This document shows positions 8,629-17,778 of a stretch of 64,000 bases of DNA, one piece after another. A program made the position numbers and the translations under genes. Under the pieces are notes generated by a model. The model was not told the DNA's origin. It made no database searches and saw only the letters and a list, made by a program, of their open reading frames with translations. Each line of letters starts with the position of its first letter. Positions within the stretch are counted from its first letter, which is position 1. This DNA is from JAOUFP01 sp963801505 (GTDB taxonomy: Bacteria; Nitrospirota; Thermodesulfovibrionia; Thermodesulfovibrionales; UBA6898): contig CAWDEY010000010.1 of NCBI GenBank assembly GCA_963801505.1, forward strand, positions 109,739 to 173,738, written 5' to 3'.

Positions 8629-8853
8629 TTTATACCTCCGTCGCGTTAATATTGGGGGGGGGCCGTCCCACTAAAAAAACTTGGTTTTAATTGCTTTGTA
8701 TTATCTTTTTGTATATATTCTAGCATGTTTTAAATGGATATCTGTAATGTCCGATATATTCTGGAGCAAAAGGGTTATAATTAAGCATGAGATATGAATT
8801 TATTGTAAAAGAAATTCTGTTCTTCAACCTTTACAGTCAGGGAGGGGAAAGAT

Positions 8854-9171
8854 ATGAGTGATGGCTACCGCAGGTATCCAAGGTATTCTGTCAACGTCAG
8901 GGCACTGATCACCACACGGGATCAAAACTCACCTGAAAAACTGATTACGCAGATAAACACTATTTCTCGAGGGGGAATTGGCTTTTATTCAAATACGTTC
9001 CTGGGTAAATCCACGCCAGTCACGGTTGAGCTTTTGATTGATGCTGTTGGGCAGATCGATATTTTTGAGGGCAGGATCGCCTCAATATGTTCACAGGAAA
9101 AAGATTATTTCGTGGGCATCTCCTTTGACAAGGCAATCTCCGATGACCGGTTTGCAGCGATTTTCGGCTGA
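8854..9171 (+). CDS. Single-domain PilZ protein
   Basis: 105 residues, almost entirely one PilZ domain: RRYPRY near the N-terminus supplies the arginine motif and TISRGG the second motif. A stand-alone c-di-GMP receptor acting through an unknown partner. GGAGGGG lies upstream of ATG 8854, and a TATAAT at 8776-8781 could be its -10 box. Confidence 0.85.
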   Translation: MSDGYRRYPRYSVNVRALITTRDQNSPEKLITQINTISRGGIGFYSNTFLGKSTPVTVELLIDAVGQIDIFEGRIASICSQEKDYFVGISFDKAISDDRFAAIFG

Positions 9172-9239
9172 GTCAGGTACAGTATAAAGGTAAAAATAAC
9201 GTCTCCTTGTTTTCGCTCTTTTGCCAGGAGATGTAAGCA

Positions 9240-9464
9240 TCAGGGCTTCCACTGTTTTTTTCTGACATAATCGGATATAGCAGCCCTGAACACCGGATCA
9301 AGGCCGAGGAACCTTATGCCGTATCGACTGGTATCGTGTTCCGTCCACCTATTTCTGACACGCGCAATCTCTGCGAGCGTCCTTACGTGCGTTGAATCCG
9401 GGAGAACGAACCAGCACGATATTGTTTCACCTTTTGAAAAAGATTTTTCCGAGTCTAAGAGCAT
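9240..9464 (-). pseudogene. Truncated PilZ domain (C-terminal half)
   Basis: 74 residues resembling the second half of a PilZ domain: GMLLDSEKSFSKGE, then beta-strand pattern and YGIRFLGLDP. The frame stays open upstream of ATG 9464 for about 20 codons (reads IEVQIITG), but no start codon or RxxxR motif is present, so the c-di-GMP-binding half is missing. Either a decaying remnant or a short protein from a non-standard start. It is convergent with the intact PilZ gene that ends at 9171. Confidence 0.5.
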
Positions 9465-9735
9465 ACCTGTAATTATTTGTACTTCTATTGTATCCTGAAT
9501 AACGAATAAAAGAGAAAAAAGTCAGGGTGGCAGACTTCAAGCTGCTGTTTTACTTATATTGACCCGTAGTTTCACGCAACCGTTACCATGGTTGAACTTA
9601 ATATTTTTCCATGGCGCTGTTACTGGATGCGAGTACCAAAGGCATATTGTTTCCGTAAACCCTGATGTGTTTGGCAAAGACACGGCAGCATCTTTTCAAA
9701 GCAGTTCAGGCCGGTTTCCTGATATAATATATGGT

Positions 9736-10171
9736 ATGAACGATATGCTTCATATAGTCTGTCCGGCCTGTGCCAGTGTAAACCGTCTCTCCTTCGGCCA
9801 GACTTATGCAAGGCCCGAAATGCGGCAAATGCAAGAACATGCTCTTCAGCGGTCATCCGGTGGAGCTGAATAGCGCGACCTTTGAAAGGCACATATCCAA
9901 TAGTGACATACCGGTTGTCATTGATTTCTGGGCTGCATGGTGCGGACCCTGCAAGATGATGGCTCCGGCCTTTGCGCAGGCAGCGGCACAGCTGGAGCCC
10001 CGGGTGCGATTGGCCAAGCTCAACACCGAAGAGGAACAGGCGATTGCGCAGCAGTTCAAGGTCATGAGCATCCCCACTCTCGTCATCTTCAGAGGCGGCA
10101 GGGAGATTGCGCGTCAGTCAGGGGCGCTCGATATCAATCGTCTGATATCCTGGGTCCAGGCGCATATCTGA
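9736..10171 (+). CDS. TrxC-type thioredoxin with zinc-finger N-terminus, interrupted by a frameshift
   Basis: The thioredoxin domain (from about 9860) has the active site WCGPC and the usual cis-Pro segment SIPT. TrxC proteins carry two CxxC pairs before this domain. Here the first, CPAC, is encoded from ATG 9736 or 9745 in one frame, while the second, KCGKC, and the rest follow in another frame from about 9806. A one-base change near 9795-9815 would join them into a standard TrxC. If the shift is real, translation from ATG 9806 gives a 121-residue thioredoxin lacking half of the zinc site. A TATAAT at 9723-9728 lies just upstream. Confidence 0.82.
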
Positions 10172-10305
10172 GGCGCTCTATAGACAGTTTCTGTCACGCA
10201 TGCTAAAATGTGCGATATGGTGGGTTACAGGCGTGATTTTTTGTGTTGTCCTGTTAAAAACCCTTGATTAATAACCGTTATTGCTATCAATAGAGGAGGC
10301 ACCCA

Positions 10306-10407
10306 ATGAGTAAAGAAAAAGACAAGAAAAAAACAACCGAAAAGAAAAAGGCACAACACACACTCAAAGAGAAAAGGCAATTGAAAAAAGGAAAAACAGC
10401 CCAGTAA
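10306..10407 (+). CDS. Lysine-rich 33-residue protein
   Basis: ATG 10306 to TAA 10407 encodes 33 residues, about 40% Lys, ending LKEKRQLKKGKTAQ. A strong AGAGGAGG lies at the correct distance upstream, the best argument that it is translated. No Cys and no hydrophobic segment. Similar short Lys-rich proteins occur in Geobacter-like and Nitrospirota genomes, as I recall; function unknown, nucleic-acid binding being the obvious guess. Confidence 0.6.
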   Translation: MSKEKDKKKTTEKKKAQHTLKEKRQLKKGKTAQ

Positions 10408-10593
10408 CAAAGTCGTACATTGCATTGCCTTAATAGGGCCACTGTTGCCTTCAGACATTGGTGAAGGTAAAAGTGTTGCTTCAGATTAAAGTCGCGAATT
10501 TTTCTTTAGGGCAGGAAGACCAGGTCCTTTGACAGGACCACCCGCTCGCAGGTTTTATATTTTCTTTCAGCCCTCTGAGTTTGGTTTAACCCA

Positions 10594-11232
10594 TCAATTT
10601 CTGGCTACTGCAAAAGCGAGTTGCTGCCTTGCGCTCTGTGCCAGCTCGATTTTTCTCCGCGCCTGCAAGACCCTCTCTGCATACCAGGAAGCTCCCCCCA
10701 CATACCGGTTGAGAGCCTGACTAAGATCGTTGGTTTCTGACAGATATTTAGCAAGTACGTAAGCGCCGGCTGCTATATTTCCGGATATCTTATACAGATC
10801 CTCCTTCTCCCTGATGAGTCCCTGCGCCTTCAGTTCTTCCAGCCATACGCCCGGCATTATGCCCATAAGGCCGATCGCACCCTTGTCGCTTTCAGCATGC
10901 GGATTGAAGTTGGACTCAACGAGGCAGATTGCTAAAATCAGGTCCCTGTTGCCGGTCCCTGCCGCTACGTTGTAGATCTTAGCCAGGACCTTGTCCGGCA
11001 TGGCAGAGTTCTCACCCATCCAGTCCAGGATGGCCTGCTTCGTCGCTGTCTTCTCAGCCCAACTGTTCTGGCTGACCGATGAAAAATAACCGGCATCTGG
11101 TTGCCCACCCGGCACTGTTACCGCATATGCCAGAGCAAAACCGATTGTGCCTATAAGTATCAAAAGAATGAACTGTGCCAGCGATACCCGCTTATTCTTC
11201 ACATTAACACACTCATTTATCATGTCTTTCAA
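10594..11232 (-). CDS. Membrane-anchored lytic transglycosylase (SLT domain)
   Basis: About 212 residues from TTG 11232, chosen because AGGAGG lies eight bases upstream; an earlier in-frame ATG at 11280 would bury that site. A hydrophobic anchor near the N-terminus is followed by a soluble-lytic-transglycosylase-like domain with catalytic Glu in LVESNFNP and the partner motif GAIGLMGIMP. It should cleave the MurNAc-GlcNAc bond of periplasmic peptidoglycan. Transcribed alone. Confidence 0.85.
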   Translation of the reverse strand: MKDMINECVNVKNKRVSLAQFILLILIGTIGFALAYAVTVPGGQPDAGYFSSVSQNSWAEKTATKQAILDWMGENSAMPDKVLAKIYNVAAGTGNRDLILAICLVESNFNPHAESDKGAIGLMGIMPGVWLEELKAQGLIREKEDLYKISGNIAAGAYVLAKYLSETNDLSQALNRYVGGASWYAERVLQARRKIELAQSARQQLAFAVARN

Positions 11233-11451
11233 CTTAACCACCTCCTGAAAACCCATATCCCGAAAAATAAGCCGGGCCATAATGTTTTGAGCATTACCCC
11301 TTTTAAAAAATCCCTGTCTCGTTATAGTAACGGTTGTCTTGATTATTCGGGAAAAGTTTTATGCGCCAGGTCACTCTTAGGAAAGATTTTTTGATTTGTT
11401 ATATATAATACAACATTTAACCATACAAATCAGGCCTTGTCAACCCAAAAG

Positions 11452-11635
11452 ATGCATTTAGTTCCAGATAGGTATGGACATTGGATGACTGAAAAGTATT
11501 TTACCCGCGACCCAAGCATGCCATAATCAATTTCTTGAAGGCATAAATATGCTATGGGCGATTGAGAATTTCATTATGGCATATGTAGTGTCCTGGTTGA
11601 AATTAAAAGACTTTGAAACAATTATGCCACTGCGG
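11452..11635. repeat. Dispersed structured repeat, copy 1
   Basis: About 184 bp of non-coding DNA matching 30580-30755. Shared blocks in order: ATGCATTTAG, ATGACTGAAAAGTATTTT, a 19-nt block with 17 matches (11517-11535), a GGCATATG block, a 22-nt identical block (11596-11617), and a near-identical tail (11623-11635). A perfect 10-bp inverted repeat, ATGCCATAAT (11518-11527) with ATTATGGCAT (11573-11582), closes the middle. No open frame is conserved between copies. It fills most of the gap between the transglycosylase and DUF2950 genes. Confidence 0.75.
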
Positions 11636-11664
11636 ACAAAAAGTAATCACTTTATTTCGACAAG

Positions 11665-11692
11665 CGCGACTCCCCACAAGCAGGGAGTCGCG
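11665..11692 (-). terminator. Strong hairpin downstream of the DUF2950 gene
   Basis: A perfect 10-bp stem, CGCGACTCCC with GGGAGTCGCG around an 8-nt loop, lies 28 bp after the DUF2950 stop. No immediate T-run, so intrinsic termination is probable rather than certain. Confidence 0.5.
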
Positions 11693-11719
11693 GACTCATC
11701 TGCCTCTGACGAAAAGCCG

Positions 11720-12694
11720 TTATTTGTTTTGCTGCGGTGTCTCGCTGACCTTTTTCCAGGTCTTGTCGGGATCAAAAATCTTTAACTTCTCAGCGATACG
11801 CTTCGTATTCTTACCAAGATTCTTCTCGTAAATAGTCCCCTCCTGGCTTACCGTGAAGGTCATGACGCCGGAATTTCCGTACTGTGCCGGATATGCAACG
11901 AGTGCGAAGCCGAGGAGCATCTTCCCCTTTACGACATAATTGTAACTTCCACCCTCGGCATGCTTACCCTGCGCCTTAAGTATTTTGAAGTAATACCCGT
12001 GGAAAGGCTGGAGGTCCTTATTGGCGTATCCCTCTTTTGCCGCCCGCGCCATAAGAGGCCCAAGCGGACTCATTGCTTCACCTTCTTTTGCCTCCCAGTA
12101 GAGCCCGTCGTGCTTTCCTTCTGTGCTGATCAATTTCTGGGCGAACTCGACTTTTCCCCCGCCTTTGCAGTCTTTGGTTGCGTATTCATGCTGGGCATCG
12201 ACATAGGCGTGCAAAACGTCCATGACATTCAGTTCGTTTCTGCCTACTCTCCGGTTCAGGATCTCCTGTTTGCCTGCATGTGCGTCAAAAACCCACGAGG
12301 GACCCTTCTGCACAATCGGGATAGGCAGGGGCCAGTCGTCGTCGCCGATATGTAGGCGCGTCTTGCCGTCAGATGCCGCCTCAAGGCTATTCTTTTGGTC
12401 ATAGGCTTTGAGAAACTCTTCACGCCCGACTTTGTCCGCCGCCTCATCACCCGAGGAAATCAATGCTTCGCTTCCAGGTCCCAATATTACACGCAGTTCT
12501 TTCATGTCCTCTGCCCTTATAGCGGCAACAAGAGACTTTACCGCATCCTCAGGCGAGGAAAAGCTCTTCTGATGGCCTGTTGCCGCGAATGAAACTGAAG
12601 AAGTCCCCGCGAAAAGGAGGGCTGCTGCAATGACGCAGGCCAGCACTGTCAGCCAGCACTCTATCTTATTTTTATGCAAGACGATGTTGTTCAT
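11720..12694 (-). CDS. DUF2950 secreted protein
   Basis: About 324 residues. ATG 12694 is preferred because GGAGG stands just before it; a further in-frame ATG lies at 12712. A signal peptide (hydrophobic core then FAATG) is followed by the DUF2950 domain, recognisable from the DDWPLPIPIV segment, the NELNVMDVLHAYVDAQHEYA helix and the FHGYYFKILKAQG region. Function unknown. DUF2950 genes are usually next to DUF3300 genes, as here (66 bp), although the DUF3300 gene is broken in this sequence. Confidence 0.88.
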   Translation of the reverse strand: MNNIVLHKNKIECWLTVLACVIAAALLFAGTSSVSFAATGHQKSFSSPEDAVKSLVAAIRAEDMKELRVILGPGSEALISSGDEAADKVGREEFLKAYDQKNSLEAASDGKTRLHIGDDDWPLPIPIVQKGPSWVFDAHAGKQEILNRRVGRNELNVMDVLHAYVDAQHEYATKDCKGGGKVEFAQKLISTEGKHDGLYWEAKEGEAMSPLGPLMARAAKEGYANKDLQPFHGYYFKILKAQGKHAEGGSYNYVVKGKMLLGFALVAYPAQYGNSGVMTFTVSQEGTIYEKNLGKNTKRIAEKLKIFDPDKTWKKVSETPQQNK

Positions 12695-12760
12695 TTTTCC
12701 TCCATTGTGCATTCATATACGCATATAAACGCAAAAAATTCATGATCACAGCTCCGTTTT

Positions 12761-14047
12761 CTATCTCCGGAATCCCCTGTTTCCGCTGCTACTGCGGGGA
12801 CCGCCCATTCCCCTGGACTCAGGCCTTATGCTCTGTCTGCTTATTCCTCCGCGCTCGCTTGCCCTGCGTTCGAAACTTCCGTTGCCGATCCCGCGAAAAG
12901 TATTATCTCTCGCCGGAGCAGTCATCCTGCTTTGGCCTGAGAATCTGCTGCTTGGTGTGAAATTGCTTTGCCGTTGTACACCAGAGCTTGGAACAGGGCT
13001 AAGATTCTGCCGCGTTCCACCTCTCCCTGGAGCGGGACTGACGCCTTGCCGTTGTGCACCGGATCTTGGAACGGGGCTGGTGCCTTGCCGTGTTGAGCCG
13101 GACCTTGGAATGGGTTGAATGTTACTGCTCGGATAACCGCGAGATGCAGCGCCTGTTCTTGGAATGGGTGATATTGATGGCCTGAAGCGCTGGGTTGTTG
13201 CGCTGTCCCTGTAAGCAACTCCCCCTCTGTGGTAAGGGTCGTGCTGCCACTCATGATGACCGGACCTCCAGTCGTCATGGTGATGGTGGTGGTGCCAGTC
13301 GCGGTCAAAGTCAAAATCTCCAAAAATAAGGCCACCACGCCAGTCAAACCAGGGCCATAAGAACAGGTCAAATCCAAGGGCAAAAGGATATCCGAAGGTT
13401 ATATAAGGGCCGGAGACCAGGCCTGCCGGATAGTACCAGTACCATGGAGGATATGCAGGATACCACCAGGGACCATATACGTATAACGGATTGTATTGCT
13501 GGAACATAGACCTCATAAGGGTCAGTCGGTTCTATCATGATGCTACCATTTTCATCGATGACTTTCTGTTCACTGGTTGTCCTGAGGTTCCCCTGCTCCT
13601 GGGCTTTAAGGCGCAAGGTCTGTATTTCATTCATGACGTCATCTTGCTGACTCAGAAAGGCGTCTCCCAGTTTTCTGGTCTGGTCAAGTTTATCGCTTAA
13701 CGCGAAAAGCACGTCCGGGAAGTGACAGAGCGTTTTTATACTTGAGTCCCAGGGTCTGTTGCTGCAGAGCAGTGTCCAACTGATCACCCTTAAGTGTCTT
13801 TGTTCTGACGCAGCCAGCGCTCGGCCTCGACCAACTCAAGCGGATAGGTCGATGCCATCAGTATCTGCGCTATCAGGGAATCCGGATATAACGCGATAGG
13901 TGCAAGCATCTGCGCCAGTTCTGCTTCACTGAACCTGTAGGCCTGCACTGACTGCCCGTTATCCTGAGCAGGTATTCCGGGCGGTAAGACGAGCATGGCG
14001 ATTATCATCAATGCCAGCCCCCGCATAATGATTGTTAAAGCTCTCAT
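12761..14047 (-). pseudogene. DUF3300 protein gene with three frameshifts
   Basis: The product can be rebuilt from three frames: a signal peptide and LAPIALYPDSLIAQILMAST (13790-14047), a middle part WDSSIKTLCHFPDVLFALSDK through VIDENGSIMIEPTDP (about 13540-13755), and a C-terminal part YNPLYVYGPWWYPAYPP with a His-rich run and a long Ser/Arg/Pro/Gly tail (12761-13500). Shifts are needed near 13790, 13755 and 13510. Each is repaired by removing one base, at least one in a C-run. DUF3300 proteins are secreted and uncharacterised. It is either a real pseudogene or a gene damaged by consensus errors. Confidence 0.82.
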
Positions 14048-14305
14048 AGTGTCTCCTTTTGCGCTTCTGGAAAAAACCAGGCGCCTCGGGGACCCCCGGT
14101 TGGGTCCTCTATAATGGTTTTTCTAAAAAAGGGCGGAGTCAGTACGCCGTTCCCCTTGTTTTCATTTTACCACCGAAAGGTTTCCGCGTAAATCCATATT
14201 TGATAATTTATTTTATCGAAAGGAAGTGAAGGATTATGAAAATTGTGAATTAATTGGCAGCTCAGGCTGAAAAAACGTGGTGTGTTATTTTGCAAACAGT
14301 TCCGG

Positions 14306-14678
14306 CTACTGGAACCTTGTACCGCACTTTCTGCATCCGTGTTTGTTTATGTCCCGGCCAAGGTATTTATTGCACGAGGGGCATCTCCAGTTGGCAGAGG
14401 TGAATCCGATAAACGCTGCGATGACCATGACCTGAATCGAAAAGATGGTGTTCTTCGATAAGTTTCCGAAAGGGGCCGGGTCGATTGTATATAACGGCAA
14501 GAAAAATAATGAGCAGCAGTGCTGCTGCTATAGCGCGGACCTGACGGGACTTGCGCACTCTGAAATCCTGCATGATCTGGTTATGGTCTTTTTTTTCTGT
14601 CACAGCAATTTCACCGCTCCCTGAAAATAACGATTGTAACTGTTCGGCCGGCATATAATAATTATCTGCAGCATTCAA
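14306..14678 (-). pseudogene. Two-TM protein with C-terminal zinc ribbon, split by one frameshift
   Basis: The 5' frame (ATG 14678) gives a polar N-terminus and a first membrane helix ending LAVIYNRPGPF. The 3' frame gives NLSKNTIFSIQ, a second helix, then a zinc ribbon WRCPSCNKYLGRDI..CRKCG. Together they match a common small membrane zinc-ribbon protein of about 120 residues, as I recall it. The frames join by removing one base near 14470-14480, in a CCCC or TTT run. Function unknown. If the frameshift is a sequencing error this is an intact gene. Confidence 0.65.
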
Positions 14679-14861
14679 AATTATCGGTTTCAGGATATTA
14701 TACCGGCACAGCCGGAGTTTTTCAAAAGTTCAAAAGATCAGTTGCCAGAGGCAGGGTAAGACTCTTCGATTTATGTACATGTGAATTCTGTAGCGGCCCA
14801 GGCTGTTATAATGATAAATTATAAGGGCTGGTGATGAAAATTATTTCTAAAAGGAGCATTT

Positions 14862-16343
14862 ATGACAGATACAAACGACAGACAGCACCGTGCGCACCTG
14901 CAGCGAATCGCGCGCCGCGCCATGATAGAACGGGGGCTGCTCCCGGATTTCTCCCGCGATGCACTTGCTGAACTGGACGGCATCCACGGGCCGGCGACCA
15001 GGGCTGAGAAGCCGGCAAAGGACCTGAGGCACCTTGTCTGGTGCTCGATAGACAACGATGATTCCCGCGATCTCGACCAGCTTACGGTTGCGGAGGCTGT
15101 GCCTGATGGCTCTGTGAAGATATTTGTAGCTGTCGCTGATGTGGATGCCCTTGTGAAAAAAGACTCTGCAATCGACGGGCACGCTCGTCAGAACACGACC
15201 TCGGTCTATACAGAGGCAATGATCTTTCCAATGCTGCCGGAGAAGCTTTCGACAGACCTGACCTCTCTCAATTATAAATCCGAACGCTGCGCCATTGTTG
15301 TCGAGATGGTCATCTCCAAAGAAGGATCGCTTCTGAGCTCTGATGTCTATGGAGCTCTGGTCTACAACCATGCGAAGCTCGCCTATAACAGCGTTGCTGC
15401 CTGGCTGGAGGGATCGGGCCGATGCCTGCAGGGATCAGCGAAGTTGAAGGTCTGGCAGAAAACCTTCAACTCCAGGACAGAGCGGCACAGAAGATGAAGG
15501 CGTTCCGTCACGAGCATGGCGCGCTTAGTCTTGAAACAATAGAGCCACGCATGGTCTTTGAAGCGGACGAACTGAGAGACATTGAGGCAGAAAAAAAGAA
15601 CAGGGCAAAAGACATTATTGAGGACTTTATGATTGGGGCAAACGGCGTTACCGCGCGTTATCTCGCCTCCAGAAATCTGCCTTCACTGCGGCGTGTGGTC
15701 AGGACCCCCAAAGCGGTGGGCCAGGATCGTTGAACTCGCTGCTGAAATGCACTACAGCCTGCCTGCCAAGCCTGATTCAAAGGCTCTGGAGCATTTTCTG
15801 GTGCGGGCCAAGGAGGCTGACCCGCTCCGCTTTCCCGACCTTTCACTCTCTGTCATCAAGCTGATGGGGCGCGGTGAATACACTGTCTCTCTCCCAGGGG
15901 ACAGTTCGAGCGGCCATTTCGGCCTTGCAGTAATGGACTATTCCCACTCCACAGCCCCGAACCGAAGATACCCGGATGTTATCACTCAACGTCTGCTGAA
16001 GGCCGCGCTGAACAGTCATTCTCTGCCCTATAAGAATGAAGAACTGGAGGAACTGGCAAAGCAGTGCACAGAAAAAGAGGACTCGGCGAATAAAGTCGAA
16101 CGCCAGGTCAGGAAGTCCGCTGCGGCGATGCTGATGGAGGCAAAAATCGGGCAGCGGTTCGAGGCTATTGTCACAGGCGCAGCTTCAAAAGGCACATGGG
16201 TACGTCTCCTGCATCCGCCTGTTGAGGGAAGGCTGATAAGCGGTTTTGAAGACATGGATGTCGGCCACAAGCTGACCGTTGAACTGGTGAACACTGACGT
16301 AGAACGCGGGTTTATCGATTTTAAGAAAACTCACAGTTTATAG
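14862..16343 (+). pseudogene. RNB-family (RNase II-like) exoribonuclease with two frameshifts
   Basis: Three consecutive frames rebuild a short RNase II-like enzyme of about 490 residues: 14862-15418 holds the RNB core with the metal-binding SIDNDDSRDLDQLT motif; about 15420-15705 continues it (GISEVEGLAENLQLQDRAAQ); about 15700-16343 gives the rest, including the SHSTAPNRRYPD motif and an S1-like end. The first shift needs one base added at a CC near 15419. The second needs one removed from the C5 run near 15710. Both are homopolymers, which favours consensus error, but the sequence as given is not translatable. ATG 14862 has AAAAGGAG upstream. Confidence 0.85.
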
Positions 16344-16417
16344 TGAAGGCAGCAACAAAAAAACAGTGAATAGTGCATATCAGGTATGGGACGAGCGTCA
16401 GAGGAAAATTTACTTAC

Positions 16418-17125
16418 TTATTTACGCAATGTCCTCAGTTTTGCCAGCTCTTCCTGATAGCCGTATATATGCGCCCCGGCGCTGTAGGCATACATCGGAC
16501 CGCTTTTCAGTCCGGTTTCTCCTGCGACATATTGCTTTAGAAGCTCAAGCCCTCCAAGATTTGACGGAAACCCGGCCCAAAGGTCCCATGATCGAAAATA
16601 GGCTGTGACAGTCAGAAGCAGTTCATCACCACTAGGAACCGCCTTAAAATCCAGGAGCCTCAAACATGGAGGATCGAGATTGCCGTCATTTCCGATGCAG
16701 ACGTCATGGTCTTCAGGAGAGCCTATTTCAACTATCGCCTGATTAGTCAGGGGCGTGTTTTTAAGTGTATCAATGACTCTCTCCAGCTGTGTTCCGCCTT
16801 TGGGCATGGGGTTGTGTATTCTGCTTGAGTATTTGTATGTTTCATTCTCGCCCAACTGGGGGTCCATTAGATAATTCGCAAAATAATTCTCAATGTATTC
16901 CATTGTTGTGGGCGAAGGGATACCCAGAGCCGGTGGTATTATGGGGACCATGTCCTCTCCCGGATGCTCTATAAACACGGCTATTCCGGGATACTGAAGA
17001 CGATACTGCTCTTTCTCGAAAGAGCCCTTCTGGATATTCTGCGTGTAGGAATTATCAAAGATATTGTAGATAAGCTGAAACCAGGCGTCTGCGATTGTCT
17101 TGGCGTTCAAACAAAATAGCTGCAT
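16418..17125 (-). CDS. Thymidylate-synthase-like protein
   Basis: About 235 residues from ATG 17125 (GAGGG just upstream). The C-terminal half matches the thymidylate synthase fold: PPCLRLLDF around the nucleophilic cysteine, DLWAGFPSNLGGLELLKQYVA for the nucleotide-binding helix, and SAGAHIYGYQ. The substrate segment reads LRLLDF instead of the ThyA-type H..(Q)F, as in archaeal-type and TS-like enzymes, so the substrate could be dUMP or another pyrimidine nucleotide. It is divergent from the HTH gene and convergent with the ribonuclease. Confidence 0.72.
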   Translation of the reverse strand: MQLFCLNAKTIADAWFQLIYNIFDNSYTQNIQKGSFEKEQYRLQYPGIAVFIEHPGEDMVPIIPPALGIPSPTTMEYIENYFANYLMDPQLGENETYKYSSRIHNPMPKGGTQLERVIDTLKNTPLTNQAIVEIGSPEDHDVCIGNDGNLDPPCLRLLDFKAVPSGDELLLTVTAYFRSWDLWAGFPSNLGGLELLKQYVAGETGLKSGPMYAYSAGAHIYGYQEELAKLRTLRK

Positions 17126-17297
17126 TTTAACCCTCATAATTAGTTTTGCCGGGTTCTATTTTAATACTATTTTTATAATAAAAACAGTGAAAAGTAAGCA
17201 GTAATTGCAGACACTGACATCAAACTCAAATTTAAGATTACCTCATATTAGAACTTCAAGTTTATTTTTCCGGACATATTTGCTAAGTTTATAGCCT

Positions 17298-17606
17298 ATG
17301 GCAAAGGGGCTGAAAGAGACCAGGGAGTCATCCGGGTTGAAAATAGGGGATGTTTCACTGGCGACCTGCATATGTTCAAGATATCTGGAGGCTATTGAAG
17401 AAGGAGACTTCTCGAAAATTCCAGCTGATGTATACTCGCGTGGGTATATCAGGGGATATGCCAATTATCTGGGGGTCCCATTCACCGAGGCGTTTAAGGA
17501 ATACGAAACGTATCTGGAAAATAACAGATCCGGAGATAATAACGGACGCATTGTTAAGAGAAAAACCTTTCTGCAATTATTAAGCAGTATGTTCCTTAGC
17601 TCTTAG
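17298..17606 (+). CDS. RodZ-like helix-turn-helix protein without a membrane segment
   Basis: 102 residues. Residues 1-75 form an HTH_25 domain as in the N-terminus of RodZ: LKETRESSGLKIGDVSLAT, RYLEAIEEGDFSKIPADVYSRGYIRGYANYLG. RodZ itself continues into a membrane helix and periplasmic domain, which are missing; the protein ends in a short basic, then hydrophobic, tail. It may be a cytosolic scaffold or DNA-binding relative. A cold-shock gene follows with its own promoter. Confidence 0.78.
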   Translation: MAKGLKETRESSGLKIGDVSLATCICSRYLEAIEEGDFSKIPADVYSRGYIRGYANYLGVPFTEAFKEYETYLENNRSGDNNGRIVKRKTFLQLLSSMFLSS

Positions 17607-17631
17607 GCTTAACAATGGCGTTATTATTTCC

Positions 17632-17661
17632 TTGACGAACTGCCCGGGGGTATGCTATTGT
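17632..17661 (+). promoter_or_regulatory. Probable sigma-70 promoter of the cold-shock gene
   Basis: TTGACG (17632-17637) and TATTGT (17656-17661) are separated by 18 bp. A start near 17668 gives a leader of about 110 nt before the csp start codon. Confidence 0.5.
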
Positions 17662-17698
17662 ACAAATAGAATTTTAGAAGTTTTTTGAGTTTAGGAGA

Positions 17699-17736
17699 CC
17701 ACAAAGACTTTTTGACTTTGTGGCCTTTTTTGTTTT
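17699..17736 (+). terminator. Intrinsic-terminator-like hairpin inside the csp leader
   Basis: CCACAAAG pairs with CTTTGTGG (17699-17706 with 17716-17723) and is followed by CCTTTTTTGTTTT. It lies between the csp promoter and the csp start, so it can act as an attenuator or a temperature-sensitive leader structure as well as ending upstream transcription. Confidence 0.6.
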
Positions 17737-17778
17737 AGGCCTTCTGAAATTTAGTCTAAAGAGAAGGAGGTATATGAA

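Noticed and set aside
9806..10171. Complete stand-alone thioredoxin starting at 9806
   Set aside because: CPAC and KCGKC on either side of the shift match the two halves of a TrxC zinc site, so a frameshifted TrxC is the better reading.
14048..14305. c-di-GMP riboswitch or terminator between the DUF3300 and zinc-ribbon genes
   Set aside because: Only a 4-bp stem with a T-run is visible on the minus strand and no GEMM core was found.
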